Positions 36,928-45,521 of a DNA stretch of 49,950 nucleotides are shown here, in pieces (within the stretch, counting starts at the first letter, position 1; each line of letters begins with the position of its first letter). The stretch covers positions 1-49,950 of the forward strand of contig JANXAQ010000049.1 in NCBI GenBank assembly GCA_025062105.1, read 5' to 3'. The notes beneath the pieces are model-generated. The model did no database searches and was not told the origin of the DNA. It saw only the letters and a list, made by a program, of their open reading frames with translations. Position numbers and translations under genes: made by a program. The DNA is from Thermoguttaceae bacterium (GTDB lineage: Bacteria; Planctomycetota; Planctomycetia; Pirellulales; Thermoguttaceae).

Positions 36928-37448
36928 CTCCTAGAAGAGGAAAAAGAGGAAAAAAAGAGGATAAAAATGAGCTTCGGTATCTCCCAATCCCACGTAGCTT
37001 CCTACCAGAAACATTAGCTTTCCTTCAATTCGCATTTCCTTCAGAAATGATTGCCTGAACTGGGAACTTCTGGGGGAAACCAGCTTTTGTGGGTTAGCCG
37101 GTCTCATTCAAAATTAGCTAATATAAATAGTTTAGATAGAATAGAAAAATTGAATAATATAGATAAGATAGAGTAGTGTGGCTCTTTCGTTGACGAAAGC
37201 ATCACTGGGTCTTAAACTACAAAAAAGAGGCATAACTTGTTTGCCTCCACGGTGTTCACTACCTTTGGGAGCCTCCCAAAAAGGGGCCTTCATAGAACGG
37301 AAACAGAAGGAGTAGGGGGCCTTCCAAGAAGGTAGCCGTCCCGAGTGCTGACACAGTTAATTCAAGCCAGCCGACAGCTCCCTATCAGGGGTAGGTTGGG
37401 AGCCCACCTGGATAAGAAAAAATAAGAAAAAATAGAAGCCTTTCCTAA
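36928..37448. other. A/T-rich intergenic stretch, nothing assigned
   Basis: Purine-rich runs (36930-36970) and a TAGATAGAATAG-type A/T-rich block near 37120-37170. No gene, hairpin with T-tract or A-E copy is recognised. Confidence 0.35.
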
Positions 37449-37545
37449 AAACTCCAGTTTTGCCATTTTCCAGGATTGTTTTTAGATGTTCTAACCTCTT
37501 GAAAACATTAGCCTTAGGAAATTTGCCGAACGAAGAATCCGCAAA
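37449..37545 (+). repeat. Decayed family B copy B16
   Basis: CCAGTTTTGCCATTTTCC followed by GTTCTAACCTCTTG and TTAGCCTTAGGAAATTTGCC is a collapsed B sequence without its right end. Confidence 0.45.
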
Positions 37546-37555
37546 GCCTAAGAGC

Positions 37556-37630
37556 TTTTAATAAAATGAAACTCCCGAAAGTGAAGGGGCATTTTGCCGT
37601 CCAAAAAAAGAAAAAAACCTCATTTTGGTA
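37556..37630. repeat. Family D element, copy D3
   Basis: AATAAAATGAAACTCCC at the left and AACCTCATTTTGGTAAA at the right. It is joined directly to the truncated left side of A15. Confidence 0.5.
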
Positions 37631-37788
37631 AACTTTATGAATTTTTGATTCGCTAGGCTTTAGCGGCCATCATCCAAATACCTACTATATGTAGGGTGCA
37701 AGCGTGCTAGCAACCCAATATATTGGGTCGAACGTGGGAGGAACCAAAATAGTATAAAAATATCTGCTTCGAATTATGCGGAGGTTCC
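37631..37788 (+). repeat. Family A element, truncated copy A15
   Basis: The first 30 or so bases of A are missing; the copy starts at AACTTTATGAATTTTTG and runs to ATGCGGAGGTTCC. It ends 28 bases before the FHA gene, so the leader and perhaps the promoter of that gene lie in it. Confidence 0.75.
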
Positions 37789-37816
37789 CGTATATTTCTC
37801 CAGAGGAGAGGATATC

Positions 37817-38344
37817 ATGTACGGTGAATTGATCCCCTTAGGCGGTGGTGATCCGATACCCCTATTGAAGAAAAATCTTTTGGTCGGACGGCGAGAAAGC
37901 TGCGATATTGTACTTCGGTTTGCCAATGTATCGGCCCATCATTGCCAGTTGACAGTTATTGGCGGATATTGGTATGTTCGGGATTTAAACAGTCGTAATG
38001 GTACTAAGGTCAACGGGGTTCGGGTGACCGAAAAGCGAGTGGATCCCGGCGATATTCTCTCGATTGCCAAGCACCGATATGAATTGAGGTATTCACCGGT
38101 GGATTTAGGAGCGGTTGGTCCGCCACCGCCGGAGGAGACAGAAGCCAATATCCTATCGCAATCCCTTTTGGAACGGGCTGGTTTGGTATCCCGGAAAGAT
38201 CGACCTTGGAAGGTTCCAGCTCCGCCAGCTTCTAAGCAGCCGGAGGAGGAGCCCGGCCGGTACGAAATTACTAAAGAACTGCCCTCCGAACCGCCGCCCA
38301 ATTTGTGGAAGTTGCCGCCAACCCGCAGACCAGAAGAGACCTAG
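37817..38344 (+). CDS. FHA-domain protein
   Basis: A 175-residue protein with one forkhead-associated domain (about residues 5-95) that should bind phosphothreonine peptides. The key loop residues are present: LLVGRRESCDIVL with the conserved Gly-Arg, VSAHHCQL in place of the usual SxxH, and DLNSRNGTKVNG. The C-terminal 70 residues are proline- and charge-rich and probably disordered (VPAPPASKQPEEEPG). No kinase or secretion gene is adjacent, so its partner is unknown. ATG follows GAGGAGAGG closely. It is cytoplasmic by lack of a signal peptide. Confidence 0.9.
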   Translation: MYGELIPLGGGDPIPLLKKNLLVGRRESCDIVLRFANVSAHHCQLTVIGGYWYVRDLNSRNGTKVNGVRVTEKRVDPGDILSIAKHRYELRYSPVDLGAVGPPPPEETEANILSQSLLERAGLVSRKDRPWKVPAPPASKQPEEEPGRYEITKELPSEPPPNLWKLPPTRRPEET

Positions 38345-38611
38345 CTAGGCCTTGCTGGGATTGGTAGTTGGGAGATTTTCGATCTGTCTTATTGGTGTGC
38401 TGTGTTTCCGAAGTCTCGAAAATACCAGGTTGGTTACTGAGAAGCGGCTAGACCCGTTCATGCTGTCCTGGAAAATAGTTTTTCTGCCGCTTTTGAGTTT
38501 GTCCTCAAATTGGGATGAGGGCTGTTCCAATAGGTTTGGGCCGCCATGACCTACCCTAGATTAAAGGCGGATGCTAGAAGAAAATAAACTTCTTTTCATT
38601 TACAGAAAAGG

Positions 38612-38769
38612 GGAACCTCTGCAAAAACCTGAACATATAGTGAGCTATATGAATTTTTGATCCATTAGGCTTTAGTTGCTTCCATCCAAACACCTACTAT
38701 ATGAAGGTACTAGCAGGGTTAGCAAGCCAATATATTGGGCCCGTACTGGGCGAGGCCAAAATGAGAAAA
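38612..38769 (+). repeat. Family A element, copy A16
   Basis: The left end GGAACCTCTGCAAAAACC is intact. The right part stops after GGCCAAAATGAGAAAA, exactly where the next A copy starts. Confidence 0.78.
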
Positions 38770-38957
38770 GGAACCTCTGTATAGTACTGAACATATATTC
38801 AACTTTGTGAGCTTTTGATTCGGTAAGCTTTATTTACTTCCATCTAAATAGCTACTATAGGTAGGGTGTTAACAGTGCTAGCAACCCAAGACATTGGGTC
38901 AGTCCGGGAGGGAAGCAAACGATATAAAAATATCTCCCCCCAATGACCCAGAGGTTC
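38770..38957 (+). repeat. Family A element, copy A17
   Basis: A complete copy from GGAACCTCTGTATAGTACTG to ACCCAGAGGTTC, in tandem with A16. The pair suggests insertion of A17 into the right side of A16. Confidence 0.8.
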
Positions 38958-39132
38958 TAAAAGGTTTTGTAGGAGAGCCTCTTTGCCGAATGGAGGGGCT
39001 TACCGTTGGAAAGCAAGGCATACAGTGCAGGGAAAACAAGATGGTCAACAGAGCTTTTTCTCCCTTTCATCTAGCGTGAGCTTCGGGAATGCTAGTTTTT
39101 TTCCGGACGGTGACAAAGCTGTTTTTTCCTTA

Positions 39133-39285
39133 TTGCGACTTTTGCCATTTTCGGGCTCCTGCCGAAGAGGGGAAGTTCTAACTCCTTGAAATGATTGGAG
39201 TTAGGAAATTGTGTGAACAAAAAGAGGGGGTTCGTCGTAACTGTTGGAGTCAAACTAACTTAGGAAAAATGGCAAAAATCGAGCT
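39133..39285 (+). repeat. Family B element, copy B17
   Basis: A 153-bp copy between TA (39131-39132 and 39286-39287). The inner CTAACTCC/GGAGTTAG hairpin is perfect. C5 abuts its right end. Confidence 0.85.
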
Positions 39286-39287
39286 TA

Positions 39288-39554
39288 AAGGCTGTCCTGA
39301 AAAGCATGTTCTTATGAGGTTATGATGAGAAGTGATGATGAAAGGAGTTTTCCCTTCTCAGAGTCTCTAACAAAATGAGGTTTTCTCGCTCATTATAAGG
39401 GATAAAATGTTCCGCCTCTTTGGGGAAGTTTCGTTTTGTTAGAGGCTCTAAACTCCCTAAAATCTCCAAAATCCTTATTGTTTAAGGACTGTGGAGGGGG
39501 AACTCTAGTGAGCCAAAACGCATTGGAAACCAGCAAAATCCCTCAAGACAGCCT
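39288..39554 (-). repeat. Family C element C5, split by D4
   Basis: Ends AGGCTGTCCTGAAAAGC and AAGACAGCCTC in the same orientation as C4. The middle is interrupted by a D element, and the remaining parts follow the C4 sequence (TGATGAAAGGAG, then ACGCATTGGAAACC). Confidence 0.75.
39360..39451. repeat. Family D element D4, inserted in C5
   Basis: Inverted ends CTCTAACAAAATGAGG and TTTTGTTAGAGGCTC bound about 92 bp, lying inside C5. Confidence 0.75.
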
Positions 39555-39677
39555 CTAGGCCGACACGGTCGCAGTTTTTATGGCAGTGGCTGGATTGGTA
39601 CAATACAAACTAGGCTGGGAAAAACGTTTGGAGTGTTGGCAGGGCTATAGAAAAAACCGATTTGTTTCCAACCAGTA

Positions 39678-40865
39678 ATGGTGGTTATGGCCTCCAAAAA
39701 AGAGCGCAAACACCGGATCACCCGAGCGGAACTTCGTAAAAACCGGACAGAACGTACGCGGACGAAAGATTGGACCCGGTTCTTAGATGCCTCGGAGGAT
39801 GCAGAGGAGGTCTTAGTGGATCGGCAGGAGCGTCTGACGGGTAAAGGGGATTTGACCCGTCGGCGTACGGTTCGGGCTGCTGCGGATGCAGAGCAGATAG
39901 AGGATCCGACTCTGCCGGTCGTGTTGGAGGTGGATGAGCGGGTTTGTCGGCCGGGGCGGGTCTTGAGTGTGCATGGGCTATGGAGTGAAGTGCAAGATGA
40001 GGACGGCAGGGTGTATCGATGCACTACCCGTCGGCTCCTCAAGACGCTTCAGACCGAACAGCGACATATTATTGCTGTTGGCGATCGGGTGATGTTTCGC
40101 CCTATCAACGAGGCTACCGCCGAGGGCGTCATTGAACGGGTAGAACCCCGCCGCGGCATCTTAAGCCGATCCATCCAGGGCCGACAGCAAATCATCGTGG
40201 CTAATGTCGAACAGGTCCTTGTGGTTTGCAGTGCCGCGGAACCGCCCCTAAAACCGAATCTAATCGACCGAATGCTTATTGCCGCAGAAAAAGGTCAGAT
40301 CCGTCCGGTTATTTGCATCAATAAGATCGACCTAGTGGATCCGGCCCAACTGCAACCGTTGGTAGGGCTTTACAGCCAGATGGGCTATCAGGTGCTTTTG
40401 CTTAGTGCTCAGACGGGCTGGGGTTTGGATCGGTTGCGGCGGGTGCTGAAGGATCGGCAGAGTGTGGTGGCGGGCCAAAGTGGGGTAGGAAAATCTTCCT
40501 TGCTGAATGCGTTGGATCCTCGGCTTCAGCTTCGGGTCGCTCCGGTCAGCCCCGATACTCATAAGGGCCGGCATACCACGACCACTGCCCGGTTAATTCC
40601 GCTTTGTTTTGGGGGGTATGTGGTGGATACACCGGGGATTCGACAGTTTGAGCTTTGGGATGTGGCCCCAGCGGAAGTGGTGAACTTTTTTAGAGATTTT
40701 CGGCCTTACATCAACTTATGTAAGTTCCCCGATTGTACCCATACCCATGAAGCCGACTGCGCGGTGAAAAACGCCGTGGCCGATGGCCGGTTAGATGAAC
40801 GACGTTATGAAAGTTATTGTCGCATCCTAGCCGGTGAGTTAGAATCGCAGTCCCACTGGGAATGA
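39678..40865 (+). CDS. rsgA: Ribosome small-subunit GTPase RsgA
   Basis: Cytoplasmic GTPase that checks late maturation of the 30S subunit. The 395-residue protein shows the circularly permuted GTPase order: G4 NKID (215-218), then P-loop GQSGVGKSS (266-274), then DTPGIRQFE. It ends with a zinc knuckle, CKFPDCTHTHEADCAV. An OB-fold (RPGRVLSVHGLWSEVQ to VGDRVMFRP) precedes the GTPase. The first 90 residues are a basic, charged extension (MASKKERKHRITRAELRKNR) much longer than in typical RsgA, perhaps contacting rRNA. ATG 39678 and ATG 39687 are both possible. hflX follows 359 bases downstream. Confidence 0.94.
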   Translation: MVVMASKKERKHRITRAELRKNRTERTRTKDWTRFLDASEDAEEVLVDRQERLTGKGDLTRRRTVRAAADAEQIEDPTLPVVLEVDERVCRPGRVLSVHGLWSEVQDEDGRVYRCTTRRLLKTLQTEQRHIIAVGDRVMFRPINEATAEGVIERVEPRRGILSRSIQGRQQIIVANVEQVLVVCSAAEPPLKPNLIDRMLIAAEKGQIRPVICINKIDLVDPAQLQPLVGLYSQMGYQVLLLSAQTGWGLDRLRRVLKDRQSVVAGQSGVGKSSLLNALDPRLQLRVAPVSPDTHKGRHTTTTARLIPLCFGGYVVDTPGIRQFELWDVAPAEVVNFFRDFRPYINLCKFPDCTHTHEADCAVKNAVADGRLDERRYESYCRILAGELESQSHWE

Positions 40866-41224
40866 GCCAAAACTATTCACAAGTCTGCCAAACCACAGAA
40901 TGCTTCCTCTGGAGGAACAGTGTGGCGGAATGGACAAGTAGCTATCATCCTCCCAGCCAAGCGACATCCTCGCTCTCCGAAGACAAGAAAAACTCCCTGG
41001 ATTCCCGCTTCGCCGGGAACAAGTCTGATTGTTTGTTTGTGCCCGACAGGGATAATGGAGGTTATCTTTTGGAGGAAAAAATACTACTGTGTTCTTGGCA
41101 GAATGGGTCCTGTCTTTTCCTAAAATTATGGATTTTTGGCCGGAGGGATATGAACAATTTTTGTCTTTTGTCTTTCTGGGAAACCCAGTGGCACAACTCA
41201 GAAAGGAGGAGGTAGTTCACGAAA
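40866..41224. other. rsgA-hflX intergenic stretch with REP-like palindrome
   Basis: GGATTCCCGCTTCGCCGGGAAC near 41000 is a short palindrome of the type found elsewhere in the window, and GACAGGGATAATGG follows. The open frame across this stretch has no homology that I can see and is not called. Confidence 0.4.
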
Positions 41225-42577
41225 GTGTACGAAATTGAACGTAGAACTGTCGTTCGGGAACCGGCAGTCCTGGTGGCGGTATTGTTGCCTGCTCGGCATC
41301 AGGAAGAAAATCCTTTAGAGGAGCTGGAGGGATTGGCCGAGGCAGCAGGCGCCGTAGTCGTAGGCCGACTGATTCAGCGTCGGCAGGCCCCCGATGCCAG
41401 TACCTACATCGGCCGAGGCAAACTCCAGGAATTGGCGGAACTGGTTCGCCAACAAAAAGCCGAGGTCGTCATCTTCGACAACGACTTGAGTCCCGCCCAA
41501 GTGCGGAATCTAGAAAAGGTCTTGGATGTCAAGGTGCTGGATCGGACCGAAGTAGTGCTGGACATTTTTGCAAGTCGTGCGAGAACCTATGAAGCCCGCT
41601 TGGCCGTGGAATTGGCCCAATTGGAGTATCTTCGCCCTCGGCTTCGCCGGATGTGGACCCATTTGTCCCGATTGCGCAAAGGAATTGGGCTACGGGGGCC
41701 AGGCGAAAAACAGCTGGAAGTGGACCGGCGTTTGGTGGACAAACGGATCCATGACCTCCGAGAAGCCATTCGGCAGATCGAACGACGGAAGCAGCGGGAA
41801 GTGGCCGCCCGGGCGGAACTGCCTACTGTCAGCCTAGTCGGCTATACCAACGCAGGCAAAAGCACTCTGCTAAATCGCCTGACCGGAGCTAATGTCTATG
41901 TGGAAGATATCCTTTTTGCCACATTGGACACTCGTACCCGCCGTTGGCAGATCCCCGGTTGGGGGCCGGTATTGTTGAGCGATACGGTCGGCTTCATCCG
42001 GGATCTGCCCCACCATCTGATCGCTAGTTTCAAAGCCACCTTGGAAGAAGCCCGACAGGCAGATCTTCTGTTGCACGTAGCCGACGGCAGCAACCCGGCC
42101 GTCGCCCATCAAGTAGCCGCCGCCTATCGCGTGCTGGAAGAAATCGGCATCGAAACCAAAGACACCATCCTGGTCGTCAATAAAATGGATGTAGTCCGCG
42201 ACCGCGCTGCCTTCGACGGCCTGCTGAATCGTTACCCCCATGCCATTCCCATCAGCGCACGGACCGGCCAAGGGCTAGAGAGGTTAACCGCTGCAGTACG
42301 CGAAACCCTAGGCCGAGGATTTGTCGAACTGATGGTGGAGGTGTCCGTGGATAACGGCAAATGCCTCTCCTTTTTAGCCGAACACGCCGAAATCCTCTCC
42401 CAGCAATGCCACGATAACCGAATGCAAATCCATTGTCGGATCGCCCGTCGGCATTTAATCTATCTGCAAGACCCTCAGCTCCGCAGTCGCCTGTTCGGCA
42501 ATGGTCTGCCAGAACCCTCTGGCGAACAACCGAATCCAAGTTCCCAAATTTCTCTACAATTCCTTTCTCCCCTCTAA
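41225..42577 (+). CDS. hflX: Ribosome-associated GTPase HflX
   Basis: Cytoplasmic GTPase that binds the 50S subunit and splits or rescues stalled ribosomes. The 450-residue protein has the HflX N-terminal domain (ASTYIGRGKLQELAELV, then DRTEVVLDIFASRARTYEA and LRRMWTHLSRLRKGIGLRGP). A coiled linker (RRLVDKRIHDLREAIRQIER) follows. The GTPase domain has G1 GYTNAGKS (206-213), DTVGFIRDLPHHLIASFK, NKMD and ISARTGQG. Length and order are typical. It starts with GTG about eleven bases after an AGGAGG stretch. The stop TAA lies on the TA junction of repeat B18, so the terminal residues may derive from an insertion event. Confidence 0.94.
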   Translation: MYEIERRTVVREPAVLVAVLLPARHQEENPLEELEGLAEAAGAVVVGRLIQRRQAPDASTYIGRGKLQELAELVRQQKAEVVIFDNDLSPAQVRNLEKVLDVKVLDRTEVVLDIFASRARTYEARLAVELAQLEYLRPRLRRMWTHLSRLRKGIGLRGPGEKQLEVDRRLVDKRIHDLREAIRQIERRKQREVAARAELPTVSLVGYTNAGKSTLLNRLTGANVYVEDILFATLDTRTRRWQIPGWGPVLLSDTVGFIRDLPHHLIASFKATLEEARQADLLLHVADGSNPAVAHQVAAAYRVLEEIGIETKDTILVVNKMDVVRDRAAFDGLLNRYPHAIPISARTGQGLERLTAAVRETLGRGFVELMVEVSVDNGKCLSFLAEHAEILSQQCHDNRMQIHCRIARRHLIYLQDPQLRSRLFGNGLPEPSGEQPNPSSQISLQFLSPL

Positions 42578-42729
42578 GCTCGGCTTTTGCCATCTTTTGT
42601 CTCCTGCCGAAAGGGGAAGTCCTCACTCCTTAAAGTAAAGTTATTGGCCTTAGACAATGGGCTGAACAAACGGTGATAGCCATAACTTTCAGCGACAAAA
42701 CAAGTTAGGAGAAATGACAAAAGTCGAGA
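42577..42729 (+). repeat. Family B element, copy B18, abutting hflX
   Basis: Starts AGCTCGGCTTTTGCCATC right after TA (42575-42576), which gives the hflX stop. It ends AAATGACAAAAGTCGAG; the right TA is lost. Confidence 0.78.
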
Positions 42730-42740
42730 TTTTCAAAAGC

Positions 42741-42928
42741 CAAACCTCCGTAAAATCCTGAACACATAGTGAGATTAATGAACTTTTGATTCTTAGGCCC
42801 TGCCATCCTCCCGGCCGAATAGCTACTGCCTATTGGCTGCTAGCAAGGATAGCCACCCTATATGTTGGGTTAGGTGAGGAGAAGCCGAAAAGGTATAAAA
42901 ATATCACCCTTAAATTATGCAGAGGTTC
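42741..42928 (+). repeat. Family A element, copy A18
   Basis: Runs from AACCTCCGTAAAATCC to TTATGCAGAGGTTC, directly followed by a reverse copy. Confidence 0.8.
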
Positions 42929-43057
42929 TTTTATACCATTTTGGCTGCCCATCCCCCTAACCCAACATATAGTAGCAGTTTGTCCAGAGCGAGCCACTGC
43001 AAGCAGAAACAAATGCTCCCATAGTTCACTATCTGTTCAGGATTTTGCAGAGCTTCC
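42929..43057 (-). repeat. Family A fragment, copy A19
   Basis: A reverse copy lacking its first end. TTTTATACCATTTTGGC, CCTAACCCAACATATAG and CTGTTCAGGATTTTGCAG are present. Together with A18 it forms a large inverted repeat. Confidence 0.72.
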
Positions 43058-43610
43058 GCAAATCTTTTCTGGTCGTGGCAGCCCCAGTGCTCCCGGACCA
43101 TACCAACTCCAGCGGCTTCCGATTGTCATCCCCTTGTCATCCTTGCGTAAGCAGGGATCTAGACTTCTCTTTGCTCCTGTATGCTGTTGGTCCTGCGCAA
43201 GCGGGGACCCGAGCTCCTTTGCTCCCCCCTCCCTGTCATCCCTCCGGAACCAGGGATCCGGGTCTCCTTGTGCTGCTCCTTTGTTCCCCCTTCTGCCTTC
43301 CGCCCTCCGTTCTGGAACCCTCTCCCCACCGCGGGAGAGGGTGGCTTGGCGTCAGCCAAGCCGGCTGCGGGGGAAAATCCCCCGGCTCCCTCGCGCCAAG
43401 AGAGCGGCATTGCCTTCGGCTCAGCCGGCATCTGCCCAGAAGGGCGTTGGTATCTGTACATCCTTTCGGTCCCACCATATGTTCCCAAAATATCTGGATG
43501 TTCCAAAATATCTGGGGTAAACTGCTTGGTGAGGCTACAACATCTTGGAGGAGAAAGCCGTTATGTAGATACCAATGACGGAGGGGAAAGGCAGTTTCTC
43601 CCCTGGGCTA
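43058..43610. other. Intergenic stretch with several short palindromes
   Basis: Three TCATCC-type palindromic pieces lie between 43120 and 43270. A CTCTCCCC/GGGAGAGG block at 43320-43380 recurs near 30705-30765. CCAAAATATCTGG is present twice (about 43488-43514). No gene is supported. Confidence 0.4.
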
Positions 43611-43615
43611 ACGTG

Positions 43616-44437
43616 TTACTGGGGTTGGACGTTCGGGACTTCGGGCGGGAGGCTGTCGGGCGATTTTTCAGGCGGAGCTTCTGGCGGGTGGAGCCGAAGG
43701 AGGTTCGGCCGGGGGGCCAACGACGAGTCTCCGGTGCTGGCCGATCTCTTCTCAGAGTTCGGTCCCGTTTTTCCAGAGGCCGGTTCCCCTGCCTGGGTGG
43801 ATGGCGCTGAATCGGTCTTCCGACCAGCCAGCATCTGCCGAATCTCTCTCACGAGAAACTCTCGGAACTGGGATTTATCTTGGACCAATCCCCAGACTTC
43901 GTCCAGGGTTTTGCTTTCCAGCAGATGGCCGTCTTGCATCCGAACCAGGGCAACGACCGGCATCCGCACATCCAGTTTTTTTGCCAAGGCGGAGTACATA
44001 GGCTTTTCGTAGTTGGCTGTCTTCCAGACTACTCGGCCCGAAGCCAATTCCTGGGCAAAATCGCTCTGCACGATTTCATGGGCCAGGGCTTCGATGGCCT
44101 GGCAGGTGGGGCAGCGCATTGTGCCGTGGAAATACCATACCACCAACGTCTCTTGGCCGCCACTTGGCAAACCGCTCGAATCGCCTGAACTGGCAGGTGA
44201 ACTGGTTTGACCATTCGAGGAGGCCGGTGGGTTAGCCAGCGTAGGAATCCCGCCACCAGCAGTAGCTCGACCCTGAGAGAGGAGTTTCCGCACCGTCTGG
44301 AGTTCTTCAACGATCTGAGCCAATTGCGGCTCCAGCCGGGAGGCGGTCTGCACGTCCAACGCCCGGGCGATCAACAGCACCAAACTGGCCGCCACCACCG
44401 CAATCAAACTCACGGCCAACGCCTGCTTCAGCTCCAT
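43616..44437 (-). CDS. Membrane-anchored ArsF-like thioredoxin-fold protein
   Basis: A 273-residue protein with an N-terminal membrane anchor (LAVSLIAVVAASLVLLIA), a short coiled stretch and a low-complexity Ser/Gly/Pro linker to about residue 95. A thioredoxin-fold domain facing the periplasm follows. Its motif FHGTMRCPTCQAIE (Cys109, Cys112) resembles the ArsF family found in some arsenic and nitro-compound gene sets. A charged, proline-rich tail follows from about residue 200. Likely role: thiol-disulfide exchange outside the cytoplasm for the neighbouring exported flavodoxin-like protein; this is inference. ATG follows AGGAAGGAG by eight bases. It is the last gene of the minus-strand cluster, 103 bases after the Tat protein gene. 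Confidence 0.72.
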   Translation of the reverse strand: MELKQALAVSLIAVVAASLVLLIARALDVQTASRLEPQLAQIVEELQTVRKLLSQGRATAGGGIPTLANPPASSNGQTSSPASSGDSSGLPSGGQETLVVWYFHGTMRCPTCQAIEALAHEIVQSDFAQELASGRVVWKTANYEKPMYSALAKKLDVRMPVVALVRMQDGHLLESKTLDEVWGLVQDKSQFREFLVREIRQMLAGRKTDSAPSTQAGEPASGKTGPNSEKRSASTGDSSLAPRPNLLRLHPPEAPPEKSPDSLPPEVPNVQPQ

Positions 44438-44540
44438 AAGGAAAGCTCCTTCCTTAGGAAATCACCCGACGCCAACGTTTTCTTCCAGGAGGCTAAATTC
44501 TTGGAAGGTTGTATCTTTTCCAAGGTAAGGCGGGAGTTTG

Positions 44541-45257
44541 TTATTTGCCTCGGCAGGCAAGGGCTACCTCGGCCACGCGGCGACCGAGGTTTTTCAAGGT
44601 AGCCATGCCGATTTCGTCTTGGGTGATGTCGTCTTTGCCGTTGTTCCACACGGTAGCGCCCCAGTGGGCCGTTGGTTTGCCGTCGCCGACCAGGATCATT
44701 TCATGAGAGCTCAGGGCATTTCGGATAGCCTGCAAGGTAAGCTCTTGACCGCCGTTTCGGCCCGCTCCGACTGCTATCGCTCCGCCCACCTTGCCCGACA
44801 GGGCAAACTGCTTGCGCAGTACAATCCATCGGTCCAAAAACGCCTTACACAAATAACTCATGCACCCGAAATAGACCGGGGAACCGATGATGATGGCGGC
44901 GGTTTGCTTGTCGGCCAATTTCTCCGCCAAGGGCGGAAAATCGTCCCGTTGGCCTTCTTTCAAGGGGATGCCGGCGGCCACGCAGCCGGGGATTTCCAGA
45001 TCGGCTAGTTCGATCAGTTCCACCTCGATCCGATCGGGGGCGACGGCTTTGGCCGCCTCTAGGGCCGCACCAACCGCCTGAGCCGTCGTCTTCCCTTTTC
45101 GCGGACTACAAGCAACACCAATGATTTTGATCTTCTCGGCAGAAGCGGCACTTTCCGCTGGTTCAGCAGCTACAGCCGCTGAACCGGCCAATCCGGCACC
45201 TGCCGCCGTCAACCCACTGGCCTGCAAAAACCGTCGTCGGGAAACCCGTCTCGCCAT
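44541..45257 (-). CDS. Tat-exported flavodoxin-like FMN protein
   Basis: A 238-residue protein with a twin-arginine signal: SRRRFLQASG at residues 6-15, a hydrophobic stretch and an alanine-rich cleavage region. The mature part is a flavodoxin/NADPH-dependent FMN reductase fold. IIGVACSPRKGKTTAQAV is the FMN-phosphate loop, AIIIGSPVYFGCMSYLCKAFLD the second FMN segment, and GKVGGAIAVGAGRNGGQE the third. Export after folding with bound cofactor fits Tat. NAD(P)H is absent outside the cytoplasm, so its electron donor there is unclear; the neighbouring thioredoxin-fold protein is a candidate. I start at 45257, where AAGGAG lies seven bases upstream; a further 12-residue extension to 45293 lacks support. 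Confidence 0.85.
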   Translation of the reverse strand: MARRVSRRRFLQASGLTAAGAGLAGSAAVAAEPAESAASAEKIKIIGVACSPRKGKTTAQAVGAALEAAKAVAPDRIEVELIELADLEIPGCVAAGIPLKEGQRDDFPPLAEKLADKQTAAIIIGSPVYFGCMSYLCKAFLDRWIVLRKQFALSGKVGGAIAVGAGRNGGQELTLQAIRNALSSHEMILVGDGKPTAHWGATVWNNGKDDITQDEIGMATLKNLGRRVAEVALACRGK

Positions 45258-45521
45258 GGCAAAACTCCTTGCATCAAAAAGATAGTACCCCAAGACCTGA
45301 AAACTTGCATGTTACGGAAGAGCCCCGCCGAACAGCATCCTGTTAGTATCAGGAGCCAACGCTCTCCATCCCACTCCTGAGGAGCCTGCTTCTTAGAACC
45401 GCTTTGCACCGCGATAAGAAGTCATCTGCCTCAGGGTTGCCTGGAGTTCTGCTTTCGCTGCAGTGACAGATGTACTCCTTTCGAGGAAGATGTTTCTTGG
45501 ATTGTACCGTGAGAAACCGTT

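Noticed and set aside
38612..38957. Tandem A copies as a possible CRISPR or tandem array
   Set aside because: Units are about 160-190 bp with inverted ends and no uniform spacers, and no cas genes are present.
40862..41215. 117-residue open frame between rsgA and hflX
   Set aside because: It overlaps the rsgA stop, contains a REP-like palindrome and has a random-looking composition.
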